Shown: piece by piece, positions 10,111 to 20,232 of the stretch
Layout of the letters: each line of letters starts with the position of its first letter
Numbering within the stretch: position 1 is the first letter of the stretch
Assembly: GCA_030640985.1 (NCBI GenBank)
Contig: DAOWII010000118.1
Coordinates: forward strand, 1 to 33,157
Reading direction: 5' to 3'
Source of the DNA: Chromatiales bacterium
GTDB lineage: Bacteria; Pseudomonadota; Gammaproteobacteria; Thiohalomonadales; Thiohalomonadaceae
DNA length: 33,157 nt
Program-made: the position numbers and the translations under genes
The notes under the pieces: generated by a model
Told to the model about the DNA's origin: nothing
The model's database searches: none
Seen by the model: only the letters and a program-made list of their open reading frames with translations

Positions 10111-11283
10111 TTACTTATTTATTTTTGGCAAGCGAATTGAAAACCGACTGCCCTCACCTGGATTTGATTCCAGCAATACCTCACCATGATGGATTTCTGC
10201 AATTGTATGAACAACTGATAGCCCTAGCCCGGTTCCATTCGAACGAGTCGTCTCAAAAGGATCAAAAACCTTACGCTGAAGTTCAGCAGTCATCCCTGGC
10301 CCATTATCTTCAACCACCAGGTCCACGCTTTCATCCCCGGAAGCCCTGACAAATAAGTTCAAAGTTCCCCCATCACCCATTGCCTGAACTGCATTGTTCA
10401 CCAAATTCTGTAGTGCACTCTCTAACAAAACCTGATTACCTTTAATTACAGATCCTGAAGATTTATCAAAAATATTAAATAATGTTAATGATTTTTTTAA
10501 AGTCTCAGACATGGACTCAATAACACTATGAAGTAAATTTACGGCCAGAATATTATTTGTTTCACCTGCGTCTCCACGGGTAAGCATTAACATGTCATGT
10601 ATTAGTTGTTCCAAATCATTAAGCCGTTCCACGGCCTTACTAGCAAATGAAATACGCTTATCTTCAGTAGTTTCAACCTGACATAATTGAGAGGTATAAA
10701 GAAGTGCGGAAGACAGCGGTGTACGTATTTGGTGTGCTAGACTGGCAGCCATCTTGCCCATATCAGCCAAACGTTGGTGCTGACTCAAGCGCTCCTGGAG
10801 ATGCACCGTCTCAGTAATATCCTGCAATAATAATATTTGGCCCGGCTCAGAACCAAGAGGGCAGGTTGAAAAACTTACTCGCCGCCCATCCATCAATTTA
10901 AGCCCATGACTTACCGGTGCATCCTCTATAAATGCACGCTCAATTACCTTAGCCCAGAGTTCATCCTGAAGAGGCGCGCCTAACAGATCAATTGAAGCGG
11001 GATTAAACTCCTGAATTTCGCCCTTCCCATTGAGTACGATCACGCTAGCTGGAAGTGCATCAAGGAGACTTTTCAGGCGGCTGGCGAGACGATCTTTTTC
11101 TTCCATCTGCTGTAATCGCTCATTGCGGGCAGCAGCCAACTCCTGGTTCAAGTAACTAACATGTTTTTCCAAATCATGATAAGAATCAGCGAGTTGCTGA
11201 GAAAGCTCATTGAATGCATGAAAAGAACTTTGTAGCTCTTCGGTACCAACATTCGCTAACTGGCTCATAACAATTTGCTCCAC
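10111..11283 (-). CDS. fleS: Flagellar two-component sensor histidine kinase FleS/FlrB
   Basis: 390 aa. PAS-like region, HisKA 'MAASLAHQIRTPLSSALLYTSQL', HATPase 'VVEDNGPGMTAELQRKVFDPFETTRSNGTGLGLSVVHTIAE'; upstream of fleR. Confidence 0.93.
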   Translation of the reverse strand: MEQIVMSQLANVGTEELQSSFHAFNELSQQLADSYHDLEKHVSYLNQELAAARNERLQQMEEKDRLASRLKSLLDALPASVIVLNGKGEIQEFNPASIDLLGAPLQDELWAKVIERAFIEDAPVSHGLKLMDGRRVSFSTCPLGSEPGQILLLQDITETVHLQERLSQHQRLADMGKMAASLAHQIRTPLSSALLYTSQLCQVETTEDKRISFASKAVERLNDLEQLIHDMLMLTRGDAGETNNILAVNLLHSVIESMSETLKKSLTLFNIFDKSSGSVIKGNQVLLESALQNLVNNAVQAMGDGGTLNLFVRASGDESVDLVVEDNGPGMTAELQRKVFDPFETTRSNGTGLGLSVVHTIAEIHHGEVLLESNPGEGSRFSIRLPKINK

Positions 11284-11326
11284 ATTTGTGTCTGTATGAC
11301 TGACTCTTGTCAGACATTAGATATGT

Positions 11327-11343
11327 AGCAAAAAGCACGCCAA
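11327..11343 (-). promoter_or_regulatory. Sigma54-type -24/-12 element upstream of fleS
   Basis: Minus strand TTGGCGTGCTTTTTGCT; 12-nt GG-GC spacing; fits the known FleQ/FlrA to fleSR/flrBC hierarchy. Confidence 0.75.
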
Positions 11344-11426
11344 CTATTTATATCATTACAATCAAGGAGTTATAAGGGGGATATATATTCAGGTCAAATT
11401 TATGACGCCAGCTCTACTTACGAAAC

Positions 11427-11503
11427 TTTACGATGCAAGCCCCTGACGGTGTTTATGCCGTCAGCTGTTTACACAATGTTTATGATGCAAGCCCCTGACG
11501 GTG
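11427..11503. repeat. Direct repeat of the fleQ 3' end
   Basis: TTTAYGATGCAAGCCCCTGACGGTG at 11427-11451 and 11479-11503 (25 nt, one mismatch); the second copy spans the fleQ stop codon. Confidence 0.85.
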
Positions 11504-12919
11504 CATACCATACTTACGCATCTTTTCTACCAAGGTTGTGCGCCCCATCTTTAAGCGTTTTGCTGCGTGAGCAACAACGCCATTGGCATCATCCAGTGCC
11601 TGACGAATATAGGAGGACTCGAGATCATTTATATACTGCTTCAGATCCAGACCACTGATGGGTAAGGAGGGATTGTCTGTAATAACTGACACCGCATTTA
11701 TATTTCCAGCAGATAACTCCAATTGGGCTGGACCCTGCACCTCTTCTATATCAACGTCTAAACGATACTTCTCGGGCAAATCTTTAATATCTACAATGCC
11801 CTGCGGGTGCATGATTGTTAAACGCTCAATTAAATTGGCCAATTCTCGTACATTACCCGGCCATAAATACTGTTGCAACACACTAACAGCTCGAGGTGTA
11901 ATACGGACACTTGCACGCCCCTTATGCTCAAGCCGGGTAGTCAGTTCATTAATCAACGGAGGAATATCTTCCTGACGCTCACGTAATGCAGGCATGTCTA
12001 TGGGGAATACATTCAGTCGGTAATAAAGGTCTTCGCGAAAATTTCCGACCTTTATCTCTTCCTCAAGATTACGATGCGTTGCTGTAATTATCGTGACATT
12101 TGTTGGAATACTCTTGTTGCTGCCAACCCGCTCATAGACTCTTTCCTGAAGTACGCGTAATAATTTAACTTGCATAGCCAATGGCATGTCCCCTACTTCA
12201 TCGAGGAATAGTGTGCCACCCTCAGCCATTTCAAAACGTCCTTGGCGACTACTAATAGCCCCCGTAAAGGCACCCTTTTCATGGCCAAATAATTCAGACT
12301 CAAGTAATTCAGCCGGAATAGCACCGCAATTGACCGGCACGAAAGGTTTATCTCGCCGCGATGATAAATAATGCAGGTTACGTGCAACCACTTCTTTACC
12401 CGTCCCTGACTCACCAGTAATCAATACAGTCGCCTCTGTATCAACTACTTTGTGTATCAGCAGACAAACATCCTTAATATTTTGACTGGTTCCAGCCAGA
12501 CTGCGAAACAGCTTGTAAGAATCGCATTTTTCCAGGCCGTATTGCATATTCCCCTGATACATTTCAGCTAAATACAGCTTATTTATAAGCTCAGGATACT
12601 TTAATGGTAACTCCAAAGTGTCCAGAATTTCTCGACTATAGTCATCCCCCAGGTCCACGGCTTGAATACTGGATTGTAATAGTAAAACGGGAATAGTTGG
12701 ATTCCAGGCTCTTATATCTTTAATGATTTTTTCCAGGCCCACATCCGCGGCAACCAGCAATACAATGTGAAACTCATCTGCTGAAAGTTCGCTACTGGCT
12801 AACTTCTTACTTTCAATTTCTGATACTTTATGAATATTGATAAAGGCAAGTAATTCCGCGATATGCGCACGCTGCTCCATATTGGAATCAATAATCAATA
12901 TATTTTTTTCTTCTGGCAT
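11480..12919 (-). CDS. fleQ: Sigma54-dependent flagellar master regulator FleQ/FlrA
   Basis: 479 aa. Degenerate receiver domain lacking the usual acidic pocket, AAA+ with 'HEKGAFTGA', C-terminal HTH '[29 protein letters not shown]'. Confidence 0.93.
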   Translation of the reverse strand: MPEEKNILIIDSNMEQRAHIAELLAFINIHKVSEIESKKLASSELSADEFHIVLLVAADVGLEKIIKDIRAWNPTIPVLLLQSSIQAVDLGDDYSREILDTLELPLKYPELINKLYLAEMYQGNMQYGLEKCDSYKLFRSLAGTSQNIKDVCLLIHKVVDTEATVLITGESGTGKEVVARNLHYLSSRRDKPFVPVNCGAIPAELLESELFGHEKGAFTGAISSRQGRFEMAEGGTLFLDEVGDMPLAMQVKLLRVLQERVYERVGSNKSIPTNVTIITATHRNLEEEIKVGNFREDLYYRLNVFPIDMPALRERQEDIPPLINELTTRLEHKGRASVRITPRAVSVLQQYLWPGNVRELANLIERLTIMHPQGIVDIKDLPEKYRLDVDIEEVQGPAQLELSAGNINAVSVITDNPSLPISGLDLKQYINDLESSYIRQALDDANGVVAHAAKRLKMGRTTLVEKMRKYGMHRQGLAS

Positions 12920-13324
12920 GGATAATTCCCTTTCCCACTAATCCTATATTTACAATTACTGCATGGATTGAAAGCTTCGGCTAAACACAGATTCAAATAC
13001 CAAAGTTCCCACACAATAATTGTTCCATCTGTCAAAATCTCGTCATGCAAAGAAAGCATAGAACTAAAAAAACAAATATCAAGGCGAATCGTCAATATTT
13101 TGAACAATACAGGAGGGGCGCATTAATGACCGCATAAACAATAACTTAGGTGGCCATGTAAGGCTCGCTGTGCACAAAACACCTTCACTCATCTTGAATT
13201 AAGACAAATAGGTTCAGCAAGGACATAAGGCCACGCTTATGTAACTAAAAGTCACAATAAGATGTAAGGTAAGTTCAGGCAGGGGGCTTTTTATGATGAC
13301 AGTGGAAAAATGATGCCGAGTGAA

Positions 13325-13666
13325 TCACTCGACACCATTGTTTGTATATTCATTTACGGCATGACGGCTTGTGGAAAGTTGGCTTAATTGATGTGTCGCT
13401 TCATCACGCGATGCATCAGCTAATTTAACAATATCTTGATCGATACTCATTATTTGTTTGAGTCCCGTTTGTATGTTTTCAATAACATGCTCAGCAATCG
13501 GCTTTTCAAAAAATGATTCCAGCATTTTTTGTCGGTCAACACTCATCTCAGTTAATGCCTCCCACTCGTGTTGCTTCGCCACTATCAACATTTCCTGACT
13601 AAAGATGATGATTTTTCTGAGCGCTGCCTCCTGAATATGTTGAACAGCAGATGAAGAAGAAAACAT
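13325..13666 (-). CDS. fliT: FliT-like flagellar chaperone (small alpha-helical protein directly after fliS)
   Basis: 113 aa helical protein abutting fliS (1-bp overlap); assignment rests on position, size and composition rather than motifs. Confidence 0.6.
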   Translation of the reverse strand: MFSSSSAVQHIQEAALRKIIIFSQEMLIVAKQHEWEALTEMSVDRQKMLESFFEKPIAEHVIENIQTGLKQIMSIDQDIVKLADASRDEATHQLSQLSTSRHAVNEYTNNGVE

Positions 13667-14124
13667 TACGAGACCGTGCTATTAGTGGCGGTCTTGGTTT
13701 TATCATCCTGCTGAGAAGTCGGAGATAGCGCCATCAATCCTGGGATTTCACCCCAGGCACTTTTGATTTTATGCATCAGTAATGCAACCTCGTCCAGCAG
13801 GGTGACATTATTGCTTACATTCGCCTCAGCCAGCCGTTGAGTCATATATTCATATAAACTGTCCAGGTTAGTTGCAACTTCCCCTCCCCCATCCATGTCA
13901 AGACCACTACGCAGACCATCAATAATAGCGATAGCCCAACTCAGATGAGCACCTTTCTGTGCTATGTCACCTCTTTCCATATGCCCCTTGGCTATAGCGA
14001 TCTTATCCAGAGCGCCGATCATTAACATATTGACTAACTGATGAGGTGTGGCCCCTTCAACACCGGAATGGGTTCCTACCTTGGAATATTGATTTGCTGC
14101 ATTCTTAACGTTCACATAATTCAT
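13666..14124 (-). CDS. fliS: Flagellar export chaperone FliS
   Basis: 152 aa. 'GATPHQLVNMLMIGALDKIAIAKGHMERGDIAQKGAHLSWAIAIIDGLRSGLDMDGGGEVATNLDSLYEYMTQRL'. Confidence 0.96.
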   Translation of the reverse strand: MNYVNVKNAANQYSKVGTHSGVEGATPHQLVNMLMIGALDKIAIAKGHMERGDIAQKGAHLSWAIAIIDGLRSGLDMDGGGEVATNLDSLYEYMTQRLAEANVSNNVTLLDEVALLMHKIKSAWGEIPGLMALSPTSQQDDKTKTATNSTVS

Positions 14125-14171
14125 TGCTGATCGCTCCTACAATTCGGGTTAGTCACTCGCAATTTCAGACA

Positions 14172-16184
14172 CTACTTGTTAGTTCTAGGACCTGGCATCG
14201 CTGCCATTTGTTGAGCAAGATAACTGCTAGTAGCCTGCATCCGACTCAACAACAAATCCAGTGCCGAAAATTGCCTCAAATATCTTGCCTGTAAGGACTC
14301 CAGTCGACTTTCAAGCCGTTCACGCTCCTCACCTATATCAGAAGCTTGTCCATTAAGGCTTTCCGTACGACTATCTATAACGCCCTTTGAATCCAGCAGA
14401 TCAGTCAGTAACTTATCGAGAGAACTGGCAAATCCTTGTGAAACGGTTACAGAACCTCTGTCACCAATACCCCCACCGCGTACCGTTAATTCAATACCGG
14501 AAGTATGGCCCGTTCCTGTAAGCACCTGTCCATTGCCCTCAGCCGTTGCTCCACCGATAGACCCTTCTACATCAAGGCCATCAGTTCCTGTCGCTACGGA
14601 GAAACCAAGATCCGCTGTACTATTAGTATCGACAGAAATGATTTCAACTTTAGACTCACTGCCATAACGATCAGAAATAATTTCAAAATGATCGATAACG
14701 TAATTCACTTTAACTGCCACCCCTGCAGCGGACAGCTCGCTATCACCATTAATTTTGCTCTGTATTTCAGCCGCCAGGGCATCACCATCAGTGTAGGTGC
14801 CAGTGGAAAGAGTGATACTAGTAGAAAGAACGTCATCAACCTTTAGTGAAAAGGAATCATTATTAGCATCAATAATAAGACTGCCGTTAGTAGCAGCAGC
14901 ATAGCTTCCCTGAGTAGCCAGTTGCGAGATATTAACAGCATAAGTACCAATCTCACTGCCTTCATATGTTGCATCTATCAAAGAGTCACTGGCAATTGAG
15001 GCCTGAGAAAAAAGCCTGACCACGTCCTCATAATTACTATCTACGGCATCACTCAATACACTACTATCAAGCTTAAGTGCCCCATCCCGCTCAGTCTTCA
15101 GACCAACATCAGCCAAGGCTCGATAGGCGGAACCATCAAGTCCCGGGACAGTATTTGAAATAATGCGACTCACCTGGTTGGAAATACTGCGCAGTGTCGA
15201 GTCACCCAGCAATACACCAGCGGCCTCAGTCTCAGGGTTATAGCTGGACATGGAGGCAATGGTTTTATTCAATGTGTTGTAGGCCTCAACAAAGCCACCA
15301 ACGGACTTTGCGACATTCGCCTTATTTTCGGTAATCGTGATCGTTGTTGTGGTGCCTAACTCAACCTTTTTCAAATTAAGCGTTACGCCCTGAATCGCAT
15401 CACTAATGCTGTTATTAGCATGAGTAATCGTAAAGTTATCAATAATGACCTTGGCATCCTGGGCGATCACTTGCTCAGAAAGGTTCTTGCCCGTCCCTAC
15501 ACCAGCTGCGGTGGGGTCATAGGCAAGCTGCGATAAACCATTATCATCAATACCAGTGCCCTGACTATCACCAGAAACGGTTATTTCCAGACTATTTTCA
15601 GCCCCCGTCTCGTCGGAGCTGAACATCAAACGGTAATTAGTACCATCATTAATAATCGTGGCTGTTACACCGATATCGGCGCCATTAACTGCATCACGAA
15701 TTCCTTCCATGGAATCATTACTACTGTCAATAGTCACACTCGCTGCTGCTTTACCCGCCGTCACACTGAAGGTGTTAGGTCCCGAATCATAGGTACCAAA
15801 ACGAAAAGTGAGTTCCCCCGAACCAATGCTATCGGTGGTATTGGCAAAACCTTTTGAGGCGAGTTTATGAGCCTGGGCCAGATCCTGAACTTCGACGTTA
15901 TAACTGCCCACTGCAGCATCACTGGCCGCACTCGCAGAAAAGAAATCATAATTATTTAAGCTGACACTCTTGGGGGGTGTTAATGACAGTTTGGTTAGTC
16001 CCGCCAGTGCTGTCTTAAATTCAGATAGCCCTGATTTCAGCGTACCCAGGGCAGACAACTTTGCCTGGATTTGCGCCTCCTGGGCGTTGAAGCGTCGACT
16101 TGGCCCCGCCGCCGCTGCAGAAACCAACTGGCTGACAATACCTTTAACGTCTAAACCAGAACCTATACCCGGTGATGAAAGCAT
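14172..16184 (-). CDS. fliD: Flagellar filament capping protein FliD
   Basis: 670 aa. N-terminal 'SSPGIGSGLDVKGIVSQLVSA', flagellin-hook-IN-like repeats, C-terminal 'RLESLQARYLRQFSALDLLLSRMQATSSYLAQQMA'. Confidence 0.97.
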   Translation of the reverse strand: MLSSPGIGSGLDVKGIVSQLVSAAAAGPSRRFNAQEAQIQAKLSALGTLKSGLSEFKTALAGLTKLSLTPPKSVSLNNYDFFSASAASDAAVGSYNVEVQDLAQAHKLASKGFANTTDSIGSGELTFRFGTYDSGPNTFSVTAGKAAASVTIDSSNDSMEGIRDAVNGADIGVTATIINDGTNYRLMFSSDETGAENSLEITVSGDSQGTGIDDNGLSQLAYDPTAAGVGTGKNLSEQVIAQDAKVIIDNFTITHANNSISDAIQGVTLNLKKVELGTTTTITITENKANVAKSVGGFVEAYNTLNKTIASMSSYNPETEAAGVLLGDSTLRSISNQVSRIISNTVPGLDGSAYRALADVGLKTERDGALKLDSSVLSDAVDSNYEDVVRLFSQASIASDSLIDATYEGSEIGTYAVNISQLATQGSYAAATNGSLIIDANNDSFSLKVDDVLSTSITLSTGTYTDGDALAAEIQSKINGDSELSAAGVAVKVNYVIDHFEIISDRYGSESKVEIISVDTNSTADLGFSVATGTDGLDVEGSIGGATAEGNGQVLTGTGHTSGIELTVRGGGIGDRGSVTVSQGFASSLDKLLTDLLDSKGVIDSRTESLNGQASDIGEERERLESRLESLQARYLRQFSALDLLLSRMQATSSYLAQQMAAMPGPRTNK

Positions 16185-16261
16185 AATTAAACTACCTGTT
16201 GTCTTGTTACGTTAGCTGGATTCAAATGCTAAGCTAGCATTTCTGTGCTTCTACCTTAATA

Positions 16262-16278
16262 AGCAAGGTTTGCGCCAA
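16262..16278 (-). promoter_or_regulatory. Sigma54-type -24/-12 element upstream of fliD
   Basis: Minus strand TTGGCGCAAACCTTGCT; 12-nt GG-GC spacing; in the flaG-fliD intergenic region. Confidence 0.75.
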
Positions 16279-16289
16279 CCCAATAAAAA

Positions 16290-16703
16290 TCAAGCACTTT
16301 CTTCCAGTAACATGCCTTTAAATTCGGCCAGGCCTTTGGCAATCGCAAGGACTTCTTCCGACGGTATTTGTCGAATTATTTCCTCACTCTCAGTATCAAT
16401 AATTTTGACAATGGTTCGACCTGAATCATCATCCACACTGAACTGAATATCCCGTTGGAGATTACGCATATGCTCATTAACGCTTTCAATGGCATCCTCC
16501 AGATCCTTGCTATCAACCATAGCAATTCTTTCTTCCTTAACGGCCGGTACTTCCTTATCCGGTACTGCCTCCACATCTTGCTGCGGTATCACCACCTGCT
16601 GATTACCAGGTGGAGCCTCGGTTTTCTGGTTTCCAGGGCGAGCCACAGCAAGATTCGCAGGCGATGAAACCACTGCTATCTGTGTTGCCAGTTCTGTAAC
16701 CAT
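16290..16703 (-). CDS. flaG: FlaG family protein
   Basis: 137 aa. 'MRNLQRDIQFSVDDDSGRTIVKIIDTESEEIIRQIPSEEVLAIAKGLAEFKGMLLEESA' is a typical FlaG C-terminus. Confidence 0.93.
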   Translation of the reverse strand: MVTELATQIAVVSSPANLAVARPGNQKTEAPPGNQQVVIPQQDVEAVPDKEVPAVKEERIAMVDSKDLEDAIESVNEHMRNLQRDIQFSVDDDSGRTIVKIIDTESEEIIRQIPSEEVLAIAKGLAEFKGMLLEESA

Positions 16704-16733
16704 GATCTAATCCTCGTTCGCTTTTTCGGGAAT

Positions 16734-16760
16734 ACGTCCGGGGAAACCTTCCCCGGACGT
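16734..16760 (-). terminator. 3' hairpin after flagellin A (no clear U-tract; partial terminator or stabiliser)
   Basis: ACGTCCGGGGAA-ACC-TTCCCCGGACGT: perfect 12-bp inverted repeat 17 bp beyond the flagellin A stop, before flaG. Confidence 0.6.
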
Positions 16761-16776
16761 AATCTTGTAGCCCAAC

Positions 16777-18279
16777 TTAGCCTAGAAGTGAGAGAACACT
16801 CTGTGGGGCAACATTGGCCTGAGCGAGGACAGCGATACCTGCCTGTTGCAGGATCTGACCACGGGTCATTTCCGCTGTTTCCAGAGCGAAATCCGCATCC
16901 AGAACTCGACTACGAGCCGCAGATACGTTTTCGGAGGTTGCAGACAGACTGTTAACCACGGACTCGAAACGACTCTGAATCGCACCCAGATCACCACGAA
17001 TACGGCTAACACGCTGTAACGCAGAGTCCAGGATATCCAGTGCCGAATTGGCTCCAGCTACATTGCTGATATCTACCTCGCTGACCTTCTCTTCGGTAGA
17101 AGCTACGGCAGTGGCTGCGGCTATATTCAGCACGCTACCTGCACCAACAGCGATATCAGATTGAGCGGTGAAAGAACCGGCAGAGTAGAACTCCACCGTA
17201 CCGGCGGCAATGGCACTATCATTGGCCGCTGCACCACTGGTCAATGTCGAACCAGCGCCCCCACCACTTCCTGCGAAGGTAACGGTATCGGCATCAGCCG
17301 CGCCAGTGAAGTCAGTCAGACGAATATCCTTGCCATCCGCCTGCACCAAGGTCAAGGTACCGCCACTGGCTTCAGCGGTGATACCGGTAGTACCTGTACG
17401 GGTATTGATTTCAGACGCCAGGGCCGTGAGATCACCGGTGGTCACCGTGGCAGACACCGTTGAATCTGTCCCTGCTACACTACCCAGCGTGATGGTGACG
17501 TTACCCGAAGCAGAGAGACCCGACAGGGTAGCCGTGGTAGAGGCTTTGGCAGAAACACCGGTATTCTCTGTGCTGAGATTAGTCGCAGCGGCAACTTCAG
17601 CGGCAGTGGAAGCGACGGCAACAGTCACCGTGTCCTGCCCTTCAGAACCTGAGATACTCAGCGTCTGAGCTGCCACCGTATTGGTTGCAGCAGTGAGATC
17701 AGCTGCGGCAACCGAGACAGAACCCGTACCCTGATTATCCGTTGCATTGCTGCCCTGAACGGTATAGTGCTTCAGATCCTCAGTGCCAGCACCGGTGATG
17801 GAAACCTTGATGGTCTCATCGGCATTGGCGCCCACATGGAAGGCCTTGTTTTGATAGGTACCGTCCAGGATCTTCAAACCGTTAAAGGTAGTGGTGCTGG
17901 AAATGCGATCCAGCTCACTCTTCAACTGGTTCACCTCAGCATTCAGTGCCGAGCGGTCAAAGGCCGAGTTGGTGGAGTTGGCTGATTGCACCGACAGCTC
18001 ACGCATACGTTGCAGCAAACGTCCTGTCTCGGACAGTGCACCCTCGGCGGTTTGCGCCAGGGAGATACCATCGTTGGCATTACGTACCGCCTGATTCAAA
18101 CCACGAATCTGGGAGGTCATACGTTCACTAATGGCCAGGCCAGCAGCATCATCCTTCGCACTGTTAATGCGAAGACCGGAAGACAGACGTTGCATCGCTG
18201 TCTCCATTGCCCCCTGGGATTTGTTGAGATTTCGCTGAGCATTCAGCGACATCACATTGGTATTTATTACTTGTGGCAT
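16777..18279 (-). CDS. fliC: Flagellin (paralogue A)
   Basis: 500 aa. Flagellin D0/D1 ends '[50 protein letters not shown]' and '[36 protein letters not shown]'. SD AAAGGAG upstream. Confidence 0.97.
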   Translation of the reverse strand: MPQVINTNVMSLNAQRNLNKSQGAMETAMQRLSSGLRINSAKDDAAGLAISERMTSQIRGLNQAVRNANDGISLAQTAEGALSETGRLLQRMRELSVQSANSTNSAFDRSALNAEVNQLKSELDRISSTTTFNGLKILDGTYQNKAFHVGANADETIKVSITGAGTEDLKHYTVQGSNATDNQGTGSVSVAAADLTAATNTVAAQTLSISGSEGQDTVTVAVASTAAEVAAATNLSTENTGVSAKASTTATLSGLSASGNVTITLGSVAGTDSTVSATVTTGDLTALASEINTRTGTTGITAEASGGTLTLVQADGKDIRLTDFTGAADADTVTFAGSGGGAGSTLTSGAAANDSAIAAGTVEFYSAGSFTAQSDIAVGAGSVLNIAAATAVASTEEKVSEVDISNVAGANSALDILDSALQRVSRIRGDLGAIQSRFESVVNSLSATSENVSAARSRVLDADFALETAEMTRGQILQQAGIAVLAQANVAPQSVLSLLG

Positions 18280-18341
18280 TTTATTTCTCCTTTAACACCT
18301 GCTGCCAGCATGCTGACGGCCAGGTGAAAAGTTGATGATCT

Positions 18342-18380
18342 GACGGATATACTCATCAAAATTACCGAGTATTCACCGCC
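18342..18380 (-). promoter_or_regulatory. Flagellin A 5'-leader hairpin (39 nt)
   Basis: Minus strand GGCGG-TGA-ATACTC-GGTAATTTTGAT-GAGTAT-AT-CCGTC: ATACTC/GAGTAT perfect, GGCGG/CCGTC with one G-U. Same structure upstream of flagellin B. Confidence 0.65.
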
Positions 18381-18390
18381 TCCAGTCATA

Positions 18391-18417
18391 ACTTCGTCCA
18401 CACAAACACATACTTTA
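18391..18417 (-). promoter_or_regulatory. Candidate sigma28 (FliA) promoter for flagellin A
   Basis: Minus strand TAAAG-N14-GACGAAGT versus TAAAGTTT-N11-GCCGATAA: strong -35 (TAAAGTAT), partial -10. Confidence 0.5.
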
Positions 18418-18551
18418 GGGTCAAGCGGCAACTTTTTGCCCCCAGCGGCAAATATTAACCGCCTGAACTTACTCCGAATACCGCTGATATTTGACCAAAC
18501 GTGGCCAGGTTAAAATAAGCCGCTGAAGAAAGGATAAAAGAGAAACTCACC

Positions 18552-18578
18552 AAAAAATGTACGTACTGAAAGTACGTA
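18552..18578 (-). terminator. Candidate intrinsic terminator downstream of flagellin B
   Basis: Minus strand TACGTACT-TTC-AGTACGTA followed by CATTTTTTGG: perfect 8-bp stem plus T-run. Confidence 0.6.
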
Positions 18579-18680
18579 TCAGCGATATATATATATGTAA
18601 AAAAACCAATAGATTATTGAGGGGGAAATGGAAAGTCAGAACAAGGAAGGTACTTCTTTAAGCGGTATATTCAGAAGAGA

Positions 18681-18712
18681 ATCATGTCCGGGGTGTCTTC
18701 CCCGGACATGAT
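18681..18712 (-). terminator. 3' hairpin after flagellin B (no clear U-tract)
   Basis: ATCATGTCCGGGG-TGTCTT-CCCCGGACATGAT: perfect 13-bp inverted repeat 15 bp beyond the flagellin B stop. Confidence 0.6.
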
Positions 18713-18726
18713 CATACTGCATGAGT

Positions 18727-20232
18727 TTACCCACCCAGAAGAGAAAGAACACTCTGTGGTGCAGTATTGGCCTGAGCGAGGACAGCGATACCAGCCTGTT
18801 GCAGAATCTGGCCACGGGTCATTTCTGCTGTTTCCAGAGCAAAATCTGCGTCGATTACCCGGCTACGGGCCGCAGACACGTTCTCGGAAGTGGCAGACAG
18901 ACTGTTCACCACGGACTCGAAGCGACTCTGGATAGCCCCCAGATCACCACGAATACGGCTAATACGCTGTAATGCAGAGTCCAGGATATCCAGTGCCTGA
19001 TTAGAGCCTACAACACTACTGATATCCACCTCACTGACCTTCTCTTCGCTGGAAGCCACGGCAAGAGTAGCAACCACATTCAGCACACTACCCGCAGCAA
19101 CATCGGCATCAGAGGCAATGGTGAAGGAACCGGCAGAGTAGAACTCCACTTCACCGGAGGCTATAGCACTGTCAGGTAAGCCTACGCCGCTGTTCAATGT
19201 CGAACCCGCAGCACCACCGCTTCCCGCGAATTGAATGGTATCGAAATCAGCAGGTCCAGTGAAATCGGTGATTCGAATATCCTTGCCATCGGCCTGTATC
19301 AGGGTCAGGGTACCGCCACTGGCTTCAGCGGTGATACCGGTGGTACCCGTACGGGTATTGATTTCAGAGGCTAGAGCCGTGAGATCACCGGTGGTCACCG
19401 TGGCAGAAACCGTTGTGTCTGTCCCCACCACACTACCCAGAGTAATGGTGACATTACCTGCGGCAGAAAGCGCAGACAGGGTGGCCGTGGTCGAGGCCTT
19501 AGCAGAAACACCGGTATTCTCTGTAGTGAGATTGGCCGCAGCGGCGACTTCAGCGGCAGTGGCCGCAGCAAGAACAGTCACCGTATCCTGACCTTCTGAG
19601 CCTGAAATACTCAGCGTCTGGGCAGCCACGGTATTGGTTGTAGCAGTGAGATCGGCGGCGGCGACAGAGATAGAACCCGTACCCTGATTGAGCGTTGCAT
19701 TAGTGCCCGCAACGGTATAATGCTTCAGATCCTCAGTACCGGCACCGGTGATGGAAACCTTGATGGTCTCATCGGCATTGGCGCCCACGTGGAAGGATTT
19801 ATTCTGATAGGTACCGTCCAGGATCTTCAAGCCATTGAAGGTGGTGGTACTGGCGATACGATCCAGCTCACTCTTCAACTGGTTGGCCTCGGCGTTCAGT
19901 GCTGAGCGGTCAAAGGCCGAGTTGGTAGAGTTTGCAGACTGCACTGCCAGTTCACGCATACGTTGCAGCAAACGTCCTGTCTCGGACAGCGCACCCTCGG
20001 CAGTCTGCGCCAGGGAGATACCATCATTGGCATTTCGTATCGCTTGATTCAAACCGCGAATCTGTGAGGTCATACGCTCACTAATGGCCAGGCCAGCAGC
20101 ATCGTCCTTCGCACTGTTAATGCGAAGACCGGAAGACAAACGTTGCATCGCCGTCTCCATCGCGCCCTGGGAATGGTTCAGATTTCGCTGAGCATTCAGC
20201 GACATTACATTTGTATTTATGACTTGTGGCAT
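18727..20232 (-). CDS. fliC: Flagellin (paralogue B)
   Basis: Near-identical terminal domains to paralogue A. The ORF extends to 20262, but MPQVINTN (ATG at 20232) is the conserved flagellin start and has a GAGGG SD just upstream. Confidence 0.96.
   Translation of the reverse strand: MPQVINTNVMSLNAQRNLNHSQGAMETAMQRLSSGLRINSAKDDAAGLAISERMTSQIRGLNQAIRNANDGISLAQTAEGALSETGRLLQRMRELAVQSANSTNSAFDRSALNAEANQLKSELDRIASTTTFNGLKILDGTYQNKSFHVGANADETIKVSITGAGTEDLKHYTVAGTNATLNQGTGSISVAAADLTATTNTVAAQTLSISGSEGQDTVTVLAAATAAEVAAAANLTTENTGVSAKASTTATLSALSAAGNVTITLGSVVGTDTTVSATVTTGDLTALASEINTRTGTTGITAEASGGTLTLIQADGKDIRITDFTGPADFDTIQFAGSGGAAGSTLNSGVGLPDSAIASGEVEFYSAGSFTIASDADVAAGSVLNVVATLAVASSEEKVSEVDISSVVGSNQALDILDSALQRISRIRGDLGAIQSRFESVVNSLSATSENVSAARSRVIDADFALETAEMTRGQILQQAGIAVLAQANTAPQSVLSLLGG

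Noticed and set aside
12895-13107. 70-aa minus-strand ORF upstream of fleQ
   Set aside because: Overlaps the fleQ start in another frame and has low-quality composition; likely non-coding fleQ leader.
13325-13345. CGAGTGAATCACTCG palindrome at the fliT stop as a terminator
   Set aside because: Short stem with tiny loop, T-run only after several other bases; too weak to annotate.
17161-18131. Several plus-strand ORFs antisense to flagellin A (and the equivalents over flagellin B)
   Set aside because: These are shadow ORFs from codon bias in repetitive flagellin sequence; no independent motif or SD.
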